Assembly (NCBI GenBank): GCA_016719565.1
Contig: JADJYU010000011.1
Span: 1 to 51,603 of the forward strand
DNA from: Ignavibacteria bacterium
Lineage (GTDB): Bacteria > Bacteroidota > Ignavibacteria > Tepidaquicellales > Tepidaquicellaceae
Direction: 5' to 3'
Length of the DNA: 51,603 nt
Below, in pieces: positions 35,402 through 43,383 of this stretch. The position numbers and the translations under genes are program-made. How positions within the stretch are numbered: the first letter of the stretch is position 1; every line of letters starts with the position of its first letter. The notes under the pieces were generated by a model. That model worked only from the letters and a program-made list of their open reading frames with translations, did not search any database and was not told the DNA's origin.

Positions 35402-35758
35402 TTAATTTTTCTGAAAGATTTCTTTAATCTGCGTAAGCTCGCCAAGCAGTTCCGGATTCAATTTTTTTACCATTCTCCTTATACCTCTTAACTCCATCAG
35501 CAGCGCATGACCGGTGCTGTTCAGTTCTTTATATTCCTTTTTAAGTTTCATCAGTTTTTTTACCTGGTCAGTTTCTTTAAGGAGTCTCTGCAGATCTTTG
35601 ATCTCTTCCTTGCGCTCATCAGCCTTATCATAGCATCGGAGAGCTTCAGCTGTGATAGTCTGGACTTCTGATATTATTACTTCTTTTTGTTTCTTTGCCG
35701 GCAGCTGCTCTAAAGTCGCTATCACTACCGAGCCGTTTCTGTTTGGTATGTTACTCAT
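35402..35758 (-). CDS. Hypothetical coiled-coil early protein
   Basis: 118 residues. From about residue 30 it is an almost continuous coiled coil (AEALRCYDKADERKEEIKDL, then KKLMKLKKEYKELNSTGHAL). It is the first leftward gene beyond the + strand gene that splits it from the transposase, and so may have its own promoter near 35760-35800. No function recognised. Confidence 0.6.
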   Translation of the reverse strand: MSNIPNRNGSVVIATLEQLPAKKQKEVIISEVQTITAEALRCYDKADERKEEIKDLQRLLKETDQVKKLMKLKKEYKELNSTGHALLMELRGIRRMVKKLNPELLGELTQIKEIFQKN

Positions 35759-35792
35759 TGTTTTTTCTCCTTGCCCGAAGGCGGTTAATTAA

Positions 35793-35823
35793 TTGAAATG
35801 TTAAAGCTTATTTAATATCTTTG
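35793..35823 (+). promoter_or_regulatory. Bacteroidota-type promoter for the + strand gene
   Basis: TATCTTTG at 35816-35823 matches the -7 consensus TAnnTTTG. TTGA at 35793-35796 sits 19 bases upstream, which fits a -33 element. The predicted start of transcription is about 10 bases before the ATG at 35839. This supports that the opposite-strand gene is expressed independently. Confidence 0.5.
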
Positions 35824-35838
35824 TAAAAAAAAAATTGT

Positions 35839-36252
35839 ATGCCAAGTTATAAGTATATACAATGGTGTCAAATAATTTATGAGGAAATAACCGAAACGCT
35901 TTCAAATGACGAAAAAACTCTGATGAGTAATACATTGAAAAGCTTAACTCCCTCAGAGTATCTTGAGAAAGAGAAGTCCTTAAGGAAAGACGTCTGGAAA
36001 TTTTTGAAAGCCACTCCTGCTCAGAGGAAAGCGAACAAAAGCTGGAATGAAACTCCCGGGCATTCCGTGCTTCTGAAATATTTTGCCTTGAAAGATCTTT
36101 TAATGGGCTACAGGTTATTAAAATCTCTTGAAAGTCTTCCTCAGCACGGCGGATACAGAGAATTGATTTCGCACTATTCGGTAGAGGCCGCTTACCTGAG
36201 AGAAGCTCCAGTTCCTGTGGAATTAAATTATTTCCCGGCTGATTTTTCATAA
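35839..36252 (+). CDS. Hypothetical protein on opposite strand in the MuB position
   Basis: 137 residues, helical and soluble (SYKYIQWCQIIYEEITETLS, then TPSEYLEKEKSLRKDVWKFL, ending PVPVELNYFPADFS). It faces the early genes on both sides and its stop overlaps the transposase stop by 6 bases. In Mu the transposase is followed by the MuB ATPase; this protein has no Walker motif. It has its own promoter-like sequence. It is possibly expressed in the lysogen as a moron (for example superinfection exclusion). I do not recognise it. Confidence 0.65.
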   Translation: MPSYKYIQWCQIIYEEITETLSNDEKTLMSNTLKSLTPSEYLEKEKSLRKDVWKFLKATPAQRKANKSWNETPGHSVLLKYFALKDLLMGYRLLKSLESLPQHGGYRELISHYSVEAAYLREAPVPVELNYFPADFS

Positions 36253-38162
36253 ACTCCAGCCCTCCCCCTCTCTGGTCAGCTTCATTGTATCTTTGGAATC
36301 GCTGAAAGTAAGCTCTGTCACCGGCTTACCGCCTGTTATATCCGCACATACATTTTTAATAAATTCAGCAATCGAATTCAAAGGCGTATTCTCGTTGATC
36401 TTATCCATGCGGGCAAGAAGCTGCTTCCTGACGTTCAGGGCATTGCCATCTATCGTGATGTGAGTGTTAACGATCGGGATTAATTCAGGGAACTGAAGCA
36501 GAGCTGTTTCAAGCAGTTTTTCTTTGAGTTTTCTTGCGAGCTGTTTCTTTTGTGAATTACCTTTATAAACAAGTTGCTGTCTTTCCCAGCCCGGAAGATC
36601 TCTTACAGAATGCAGCGTAGTTACATACTGACCGCGCTCATAACTCTCGCCTGTGATATTATCAGTGAATGATTCCGCTGCATAAAGATCCATCGAAGAC
36701 AGATTTGTCGGAAGCACTGATGTAATGAACTTTCTTCCCTCAAGAGCAGGGCAGTAATCAGCCGGCTGGTAATCAATCCTGACACCGCTGCGATTGACCG
36801 AGATCCTTCCTTTGAAAGTCCTGACTTGTGAATCATCCATTAGCGCCCACCGGATCGATCTTTCGTCCATTGCGTATGGGGCGAAATCTTTAAAGTGCTT
36901 TTCAAACAGATCATTTGTGGAAGTCCTGTAAGAAATTCCCTTTATAACTTTCCGTCTGATACGATTTACACAGTCCCCTGTAAGATATGCATCTGCTTTA
37001 TTTATATACTCTTCCACCAGGTGATCACAGTCTTCCGGCATCAGACGCTTACCGGAGTTTCTTACTTCATCACGCGATCCGCCCACATAATTCTTATACC
37101 ATACATCAAGCTCTTTTTAATGTGACGGTTAAATAATTCGATGTTAGATTTGTGAGTCGGTTCATAAGCTGCAACAGGAAGGTATTCATTTTCAAAGTAA
37201 CCGGATCCGGAACACTGGAGCTTTACTTTACCTGTGAAATTACAAAGTCTTTCAGAGTATCCTATGCCGTTATCAAACAAATATCCTTTTTTAGGAAGAC
37301 CGACCTTTAGCATACTTTGCACCAGGACATTAACTACATCCTCACTGTTCGGCTCGCGCGGAAGTATTACCCAGCCGACCGGCATCATTGTAAGCATCTC
37401 AATAGCAATCCAGTACCATACCTTGCGAAGCTCCCACTTTTGTTTTGCATCGTTGTAATACCATGATCCCGCCACGTCAGCTTTACGGTCATCGAATGCA
37501 ATGTAATCCATAAATTCTATATCGTCAGTAAATGCGCCCTGGACTTTTGCAAGACCTTTTAAAAAAGTCTTATGATCATTAGCAAAGTCCCAGACGCTTT
37601 TATATGGAGCCAGAAAGTTTCTTACATATCTGTAAAGAGTAGGCTGAGGTATAGCTGCGATCTCATAAAGAGATTCATTAGCTCGTGCAAGCTCCTGTAT
37701 CCACGTTGTAACGAACCGGTAATTCTGCTCTCCCAGTTTCATATAAAGATGACCTGCCATAGCTTCGATCTTATCCTTTGTAGCCGCAAGTATCGGATTT
37801 CTGGCTGTGCCGGAATCTTTTCTCAGCTTGTGATATACAGAGCGCTTACCCTCCGCTATGCCATACAATGTGCGTCCGCTAAGACCTTTGATCTTTATAC
37901 CGGTTGCCTGCTCATATTCCTTTATTCTCTTCAGAGCTTCTCTGATATAGAGCTTGCCGCATTTACCGACATAGGTCCTTATTTCGGATTTGAATTTCTC
38001 AGGAGGCAGAAGATTTGATGCGTCCGACTTTATTTCCGGCGGCGCTATTATGTATCGCTTGCCATTGATTTTTTCTGAGGCTATAATATTACGGTTGATT
38101 AATTCTTGCACCCATCTCTTCGAGATCTTATTTGCTGCAGAATATTTTTCAATATGTATCAT
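36247..38162 (-). pseudogene. Mu-type DDE transposase, one frameshift
   Basis: Two frames (38162-37062 and 37086-36247) join into a protein of about 640 residues, close to MuA's 663. The N-terminus has an HTH (SAANKISKRWVQELINRNII). The catalytic core shows a likely first Asp in IAFDDRKADVAG, the second in YLFDNGIGYSE and Glu in THKSNIELFNRHIK. The second frame holds the C-terminal barrel-like part. The break lies near 37090-37100, where one extra A after AGAA restores YGIRNYVGGSRDEVRN. Function: strand transfer at the phage ends. The start overlaps the Ner-like gene by 4 bases. It is probably functional if the indel is an artefact. Confidence 0.9.
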
Positions 38163-38344
38163 CCAAGTATCCTCCTGTAAGCAGACTCAATTTTTTTTAG
38201 TAGCGCAGCGGAAGGTTTACGTCTGCCGGCTATTATATTGGATAGGTGGAAGCGGGATATACCCGCATGTTTCGCAACATCCCCTTGCGTAGGTCTTTTC
38301 TTGATCCTGTCGTTAAGAGATTTTAAATTTTTATTTTCGCTCAT
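38159..38344 (-). CDS. Ner-like XRE-family regulator
   Basis: 61 residues with a clear XRE/Cro-type HTH (PTQGDVAKHAGISRFHLSNI, then AGRRKPSAALLKKIE). It is the first leftward early gene and is coupled to the transposase by a 4-base overlap, matching Mu ner-A order. Ner represses early transcription in the lytic cycle. It should bind near the operators at 38381-38430. Confidence 0.8.
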   Translation of the reverse strand: MSENKNLKSLNDRIKKRPTQGDVAKHAGISRFHLSNIIAGRRKPSAALLKKIESAYRRILG

Positions 38345-38373
38345 TTAATTTATATTAGGAAAATTAAGTTTTT

Positions 38374-38404
38374 CAAAAATAGTTTTAATATTAAAACTTG
38401 TCAA
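38374..38404 (-). promoter_or_regulatory. Leftward early promoter
   Basis: On the minus strand TTGACA (38399-38404) is followed after 17 bases by TATTTTTG (38374-38381), which matches TAnnTTTG. The 17-base spacer lies almost entirely within the first palindromic operator (38381-38398). Repressor bound there would block the promoter, which drives the Ner-like gene and transposase. The activity is inferred from sequence. Confidence 0.65.
38381..38398. promoter_or_regulatory. Operator O1 (perfect palindrome)
   Basis: AGTTTTAATATTAAAACT is an 18-base perfect palindrome in the spacer of the leftward early promoter. An identical core recurs at 38411-38428. A perfect two-copy palindrome between divergent regulators is the signature of repressor operators. 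Which protein binds is inferred. Confidence 0.8.
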
Positions 38405-38408
38405 GTGA

Positions 38409-38430
38409 AAAGTTTTAATATTAAAACTTT
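38409..38430. promoter_or_regulatory. Operator O2 (perfect palindrome)
   Basis: The same 18-base core lies at 38411-38428 and symmetry extends to 22 bases (38409-38430). Centres of O1 and O2 are 30 bases apart, close to three helical turns. A TATATTTT sequence just downstream (38430-38437) could be the -7 box of the rightward repressor promoter, so O2 may control the repressor gene itself. Confidence 0.8.
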
Positions 38431-38446
38431 ATATTTTAAAAGATAT

Positions 38447-38784
38447 ATGGACGTATTCAAAGACAGGATAAAAAAAATTCGCGGGGATCTGACGTTTGAG
38501 CAATTTGCTCAAGAGCTTTCTAAATCTGGGATTCCGTTTGGGAAAGGTAATGTTTGGCGATATGAAAATGATGCAAACCTAAATCCAAGTTTTGGTTTTT
38601 TTTACGCAGTCGCAAAAGATTAAATGTAAATTTAAATTGGTTAATTACTGGAGATGGACCGATGTTTATTAACTATAATTCCTCAAAATCTGAGAAGAGT
38701 TCCAAAATGGCTTCCGAAACTTCCAAAACTCCCGACCGTCGCGAGCCAAAAACATCAAAAGCAGTCAATAAAAGCAATCAGTAA
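38447..38784 (+). pseudogene. XRE-family phage repressor (c-like), frameshifted
   Basis: From ATG 38447 the first 58 codons give an XRE HTH (RGDLTFEQFAQELSKSGIPF, then GKGNVWRYENDANLNPSFGF) and stop at 38621-38623. In the -1 frame the classic repressor continuation follows at once (LNVNLNWLITGDGPMF), and a Ser/Lys-rich tail runs to a stop at 38784, for about 112 residues in total. One more T in GATTAAATG would restore the frame. Divergent from the Ner-like gene across both operators, it is the likely lysogeny repressor. A real break would inactivate immunity; an artefact is more likely. Confidence 0.75.
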
Positions 38785-38803
38785 AAAAGAGGTAAGTTAT
38801 ATT

Positions 38804-38867
38804 TTGCCAAATAAAGTGAACGCGCCTTTAAAAACAAATCAGAAATGAGGTTTGGATTGCCAAATAA
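38804..38867 (+). promoter_or_regulatory. Right-end transposase-binding site pair
   Basis: TTGCCAAATAA occurs exactly at 38804-38814 and 38857-38867, 53 bases apart, in inverted orientation to the left-end pair. The outer copy is part of the terminal inverted repeat. Binding by the transposase is inferred from the family. Confidence 0.7.
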
Positions 38868-38881
38868 TTTGAGTCATTTCA
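38856..38881 (-). repeat. Right terminal inverted repeat of the prophage
   Basis: Reverse complement of this stretch matches the left end (8560-8585) at 21 of 26 positions. It reads TGAAATGACTCAAATT then TTTGGCAAT inward. The TG start, read inward, fits the TG...CA ends of Mu-like elements; the left end lacks the matching TG at its outermost base, so the left boundary is slightly uncertain. Confidence 0.75.
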
Positions 38882-38886
38882 GTAAT
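38882..38886 (+). repeat. Right copy of candidate 5-bp target duplication (GTAAT)
   Basis: Identical to GTAAT at 8556-8560. See the left copy for the one-base ambiguity. A five-base match at exactly these two positions is unlikely by chance but not decisive. Confidence 0.6.
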
Positions 38887-39013
38887 GTTAGCGTTTTGGT
38901 TTGAAAATTGAAAATTTTACTTGATAGATAAAACGATTCAAAATTAGAGTTGGAATGATCCCGTTTTACAGGAGATTTTCACTTCAATATTCTTAAAAAC
39001 TAAATCCTCTTGC

Positions 39014-40122
39014 ATGAAAAAAAATATACATGTTTTAATTGCTGCATTAAGTGTGATACTGATTTCCATTAATTCAAATATCTCAGGACAGACTTCTGCC
39101 GAAAGGGATGTTTTATTAAAAAAAATATCGGAGCTTAAAGAAGAAACTAAGGTGAAGTCATTAACAGCAGGTATAAAAAAAGGTGATGAAGAAATTCTGA
39201 CCATCGCGCTCGGAGAATCAATGACTTCCGTTCCGGCTTCAGCGGATATGCATCTCCGTATAGGTGGGGTGTCTGAGATATTTTTCGGCACTCTGCTTAT
39301 GATACTTGCCGATAAAAGTCTGATAGGTCTTGACGATAAGATTTCTAAATGGATGCCGGATTTACTTGCTGCAGATAAAGTAACTCCCGGAATGCTGATT
39401 AAAAATACCGCAGGATATAAAGATTATGTTCTCAATAAAGATTTTATTGATCTGGTCACGAAAGAGCCGTTCAGAAATTTCAGCAGAGAGGAAATTATTG
39501 CTTATTCAGTCAGCGGCGGCGAACTGAATTTCACGCCGGGCACAGATCAAAAATATTCACACACAGAATTTACAATACTGGGAGAAGTAATCGAGCGCGC
39601 TACCGGAAAAAAATGCATGAGCTTTATGAAGAATATATTTTCCTTCCAATGAATCTCAGGAATACCGGTTACTGTCTTAATTCAGAACTTCCTTCACCGG
39701 TTCTTCACGCATACAGCTCCGACCGCGGGATATATGAGGATGCAACATTCTGGAATCCCGGGTGGACAGGGGATTCGGGGCCTTTATTTTCAAACCTGTA
39801 TGACCTGCTCAAATTCGCGCGCGTATTCGGGAAGGGAAGTCTTCTTACTTCCGAGTCGTTTGAAAGACTCATAAGCAGACCTGACGGAGCAGGAAATCCT
39901 GATCTCTATTTTGCTTCGGGTTTCATATTCGCCAACGGATGGTACGCTCAGAATCCCAGCTTCAACGGCTACAGCGGTGCATTCGGATATCTGCCGGAAG
40001 ATGATATAACAATAATTGTATATACCACACAGTCAGAGGATCCGGGATCTGATGCGCAGGCATTTAAAATATTTAAGGAACTTGTTAAAATTGTCAGTCC
40101 GGATAAAGTTATTAATTTCTGA
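39014..40122 (+). pseudogene. Beta-lactamase/serine-hydrolase family protein lacking SxxK, frameshifted
   Basis: A signal peptide (IAALSVILISINSNISGQ) is followed by a class C beta-lactamase-like fold across two frames that join near 39613 in a run of A (GGAAAAAAATG, where one A fewer restores the frame). Where active family members have RIGSVTK this one reads RIGGVSEIF, so both the catalytic Ser and Lys of SxxK are missing. The YxN motif is also altered (YSHTEF). LIKNTAGYKDY corresponds to the usual LLNHTSG region. The intact length of about 370 residues is normal. It may be a binding or regulatory protein rather than an enzyme. It starts about 130 bases beyond the prophage. Confidence 0.8.
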
Positions 40123-40296
40123 ATGAACCTATTATTATATAGAACGGCTTACGGAAAAGTTCAAAAAATTAGCCTGCACACTTGTAGCCGTTAATTAACT
40201 TCACCGTTTATGGTCTCAGTCTGCTGTTACTTAAAAAATTTATGAATTTATTTAATCTGAGCAGGCGAGATTAACAACCCCTATAACACTTTTATA

Positions 40297-42465
40297 TTAT
40301 TTCAGCACTACAAATTTCTTTACTGCATAAAATTCTCCAGCTTTAATTCTGTAAAAATATACTCCGCTTGACAGACTGCTGCCGTCAAACTCAACCTGAT
40401 ATGATCCCGGACTTTGGTTTTCGCTTACAAGAGTTGTCACTTCTTTACCCAAAATATCAAATACTTTCAGAGAAACAAATTGGGATTTTGGTAATTGATA
40501 AATGATTCTTGTCTTTGGATTGAAAGGATTTGGATAATTTTGAAACAGAAAATAATTTTCCGGGATATTCTCGCTTATAATATTCACTGCAATAAATCCT
40601 CCTCCGTTAATTGTTTTGAGCACAGCTCCGGTAACTCCGACTATGTAACCGGTGTCATAATTATTCGGGAAACAAACAGCTGTAGTCTGATTATTATAAG
40701 GAGTGTTAAGTTTGTTCCAGCTTTCGCCGCCATTCGTTGTCTTAAGAAGATAAGATTCGCCGTAGCTACCACCCGTAACATAACCAAACAGATTGTTGAA
40801 TGGAAAACAAATTCCGTATGTATTTATATCTGTCAGATATGCTGTCCAGTTAGTTCCGCCATTAGTTGTCCTAAGAATTTTTCCCGCCCATTCAACTGCA
40901 TAACCATTCTGATCATCTGCCGGAAACTGAATATCAACAATACCTGATACTGAAGCTGCAGTTTGCTGGATCCAGTTTAATCCACCGTTGGTAGTTTTAT
41001 AAATTCTTCCTGAAGACCCTGCTTCACCGGCTACGTATCCAGTTTCATTATTGTCGGGAAAACTTACAGCATTGAGAAATATGGGCGGTGAACTCAACTG
41101 TTCCCAGTTTTCTCCGCCGTTTGTTGTTTTAAGAATTACCATGTCGCCTGAAATATATCCTGTATTTACATCTGAGGGAAAATCAATATCACACAGCTCA
41201 GAGCCTGAGAATACAATTTGCCTTACCCAGTTCTGTCCTCCGTCCGTGGTCTTAAATATTCTTCCCGTTCCGCCAACCACATAACCCGTTTCATTGTTAA
41301 ACGGAAATAAAATTTCCCGGAACATTACAGTATTGCCGTCAGCAGACTGCGGTATCCATTCACTTCCGGCGTTTGTTGTTTTCATTATTATACCCGAGCC
41401 GCAGATATAACCCGTTTGACTGTTTACCGGAAAACAAACTGATTCAATCCATTTTATATAACCTTTTCTTATGCTGTACCATGAAATACCTGAGTCTGTT
41501 GTCTTTAAAAGTGAACCTATCATTCCGGCAGCAACAGCAGAATTTGCATTCATAAATGATACCGAATACATGAAGTTATTAGTCGGTTCCGGTACATTGT
41601 ATCCGGTCCAGTTAACTCCTCCGTTGGAAGTTCGCATATAATATCCGAATGTACCTACTGCAACTCCGGTCTGATCATTTTCATAAAAATCAATTGAATA
41701 GAATTGAGCATTTGAGCCGGACAATTGTGAGGTCCAGTTATTTCCACCGTCGGTTGTTTTAAAAATTTTACCTGGATAACCGGTTACATAACCTGTCTGA
41801 CTGTTTTGAGGAAAACATAAATAATACAGAGTACCTGTCAGACCCTGACTCTGATTTAACCATGTTAATCCGCTATCTGTGGTTTTCAGAATTATCGCAT
41901 TATCATTGCTGAAAACCCTTCCGCAAATAAATCCGGTACCGCTATTATCCGGAAATTCTATATCATTGAAAATACCATTTATTGCGGTATTCAAAGGAAG
42001 CCAGCTATCTCCTCCGTTTACTGTTTTATAAATGAATCCCAGAGTATCCGTCGAACTAACACCTGTTAAGAAACCTGTCAGTGCGTCTGCCGAAAAATCT
42101 ACACTAAAATAAACATCATTAGTATTAAAGGATTTATCAGTCCATGTCAGTCCGTCGTTCGTTGTTTTAATAATTGTACCGTCGTACCCGACTGCAAATC
42201 CAATACCCGTCTGTTCGCTAAAATCTACAGATGACAGTCTGCTGTATGTGCCGGATTTCAGTATTGTCCAGCTTTCGCCTGCATCTGTTGTTTTCATCAA
42301 CATGCCTGCATCACCTGCCGCATAACCTGTAACACTGTTAATGAAAGTTACTGAATTCAGATTATTTCCCTGAGGCAGAGGGTTCTCCCACTGCCATAAT
42401 CCCTGAGAAAAAACTGTTGTAAAACAAAATAAAAACATTGCTGCAAAATAAAATTTCTTCTTCAT
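40297..42465 (-). CDS. Ycf48-like beta-propeller protein with T9SS sorting domain
   Basis: 722 residues from ATG 42465, chosen because AGGAGG lies 8 bases upstream; a start at 42513 would add 16 residues. A signal peptide (FAAMFLFCFTTVFSQG) is followed by about a dozen repeats of the form KTTDGGNNWTSQ and TGYVTG of the Ycf48/BNR type. The T9SS type A tail closes it (NYPNPFNPKTRIIYQLPKSQ ... SGVYFYRIKAGEF). It should be exported by the T9SS. It is one of only two long intact genes in the flanks. Confidence 0.9.
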   Translation of the reverse strand: MKKKFYFAAMFLFCFTTVFSQGLWQWENPLPQGNNLNSVTFINSVTGYAAGDAGMLMKTTDAGESWTILKSGTYSRLSSVDFSEQTGIGFAVGYDGTIIKTTNDGLTWTDKSFNTNDVYFSVDFSADALTGFLTGVSSTDTLGFIYKTVNGGDSWLPLNTAINGIFNDIEFPDNSGTGFICGRVFSNDNAIILKTTDSGLTWLNQSQGLTGTLYYLCFPQNSQTGYVTGYPGKIFKTTDGGNNWTSQLSGSNAQFYSIDFYENDQTGVAVGTFGYYMRTSNGGVNWTGYNVPEPTNNFMYSVSFMNANSAVAAGMIGSLLKTTDSGISWYSIRKGYIKWIESVCFPVNSQTGYICGSGIIMKTTNAGSEWIPQSADGNTVMFREILFPFNNETGYVVGGTGRIFKTTDGGQNWVRQIVFSGSELCDIDFPSDVNTGYISGDMVILKTTNGGENWEQLSSPPIFLNAVSFPDNNETGYVAGEAGSSGRIYKTTNGGLNWIQQTAASVSGIVDIQFPADDQNGYAVEWAGKILRTTNGGTNWTAYLTDINTYGICFPFNNLFGYVTGGSYGESYLLKTTNGGESWNKLNTPYNNQTTAVCFPNNYDTGYIVGVTGAVLKTINGGGFIAVNIISENIPENYFLFQNYPNPFNPKTRIIYQLPKSQFVSLKVFDILGKEVTTLVSENQSPGSYQVEFDGSSLSSGVYFYRIKAGEFYAVKKFVVLK

Positions 42466-42590
42466 ACAAATAACCTCCTGAGTTTTTTGCTTTAGATTAT
42501 TTTTCAGATACATTCTTTATAATTTAATTTTTCCTTTATAAAAAATTTAAAGAATCAATTCCTTTGAAATTAATGTTTTAATGTAATAAA

Positions 42591-43209
42591 CTATTGTTCA
42601 CTTAGTATTCTTTTATTATCAATTTTGAGTATTCTTTCCATCTGTTTTTTCCTATCAGCATAATTATTCAATTCATACATCTCATAAGTGTAACTGCTGC
42701 TGCCGATTATTCCGCCGATTATTCCGCCGATTATTCCGCCAATAAGGACTCCCGAACCCGCGCCGATTATTCCGCCAACCGGAGTTCCTATTGCACCAAG
42801 TCCTGAGGAAGATGTATTGTAAGTTGAACCAATTGCGGCTCCGGAAATAGCGCCGGCTAATAATCCGGCCAGTGCTCCAAGCACTATACCGGTACCTGTG
42901 TTTTTTTCCGCTCTTGATACTGATCCCGTTTATTTTGTTAATGTTCAGCTGCTGCTCCGAACTCTGTTCTGAAGAAAGACTTATCAGACTGTCATTTAAA
43001 AATCTGATCATTTTTATTCCTTCCAGGTTTGTCAGAACCGGGACTCTCACTCTTTTATTATCAACAATGTTTTGCTTTGATCCCTTAAAATATTCGATTG
43101 AAATTTCATCCGGATAAAATGTATTGACTGAGTCGGACTGAGCATAAACTGTGTAACTTGCGAAAGGGAATATTATAAATATTGTTAGATTTAGTATGTG
43201 CCGTTTCAT
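42591..43209 (-). pseudogene. Exported glycine-zipper membrane protein, frameshifted
   Basis: A signal peptide (LTIFIIFPFASYTVYAQ) and an N-terminal domain (DEISIEYFKGSKQNIVDNKR) are joined, by one indel in the A run of about 42900-42910, to a glycine-zipper region (GALAGLLAGAISGAAIGS, then GGIIGGIIGGIIGSSS). The tail is charged (RKKQMERILKIDNKRILSEQ). Glycine zippers pack transmembrane helices in channel-forming and envelope proteins. No more specific role can be seen. Confidence 0.65.
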
Positions 43210-43315
43210 TTTAACATCTCCTGGATTTATTTACTAAAAGTTAGTAAATTTACTTTTTCAAATTGTCATGACTTTGTCAAAAGTTTAATGAAATATTAAT
43301 TTAAAATTAAAAGAC

Positions 43316-43338
43316 CTCACTCAGCATCCGTGAGTGAG
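43316..43338 (-). terminator. Rho-independent terminator of the 5'-nucleotidase gene
   Basis: CTCACTCA and TGAGTGAG pair around a 7-base loop; the stem can extend to about 11 of 12 pairs. On the minus strand it is followed by GTCTTTTAATTTT. It lies 45 bases after the stop of the 5'-nucleotidase gene, in the right orientation. Confidence 0.7.
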
Positions 43339-43383
43339 ATCTTATAAACGCTTTTTAACATTCCTATATTTGTTCAATAAAAA

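Larger units (their letters stand above)
8561..38881. mobile_element. Mu-like transposable prophage with siphovirus-type tail genes
   Basis: The element encodes a Mu-type DDE transposase, a Ner-like regulator, Gam, GemA-like, portal (DUF935), gp36 (DUF1320), gp37, large terminase, MuF, gpG, I-type protease, capsid, tail tube, tail chaperones, tape measure and fibres. No tail sheath or Mu baseplate genes are present, so a long non-contractile tail like those of Pseudomonas phages B3 and D3112 is expected. The ends are supported by inverted repeats, paired terminal binding sites and a GTAAT flanking repeat. It lies between ppk and a serine-hydrolase gene. Early genes are at the right end. Three transcription blocks are seen: leftward 38344-29972, rightward 22912-29955, leftward 22820-8653. 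Confidence 0.93.

Noticed and set aside
35801..36250. 149-codon minus strand frame opposite the 137-codon plus strand gene
   Set aside because: It is unusually Ser/Leu/Phe-rich as antisense frames are; the plus strand frame has better composition and a promoter-like sequence.
8565..38876. Alternative TG...CA phage ends
   Set aside because: The flanking five bases (TAAAC and TTTCA) do not match, whereas 8561-38881 is flanked by GTAAT on both sides.
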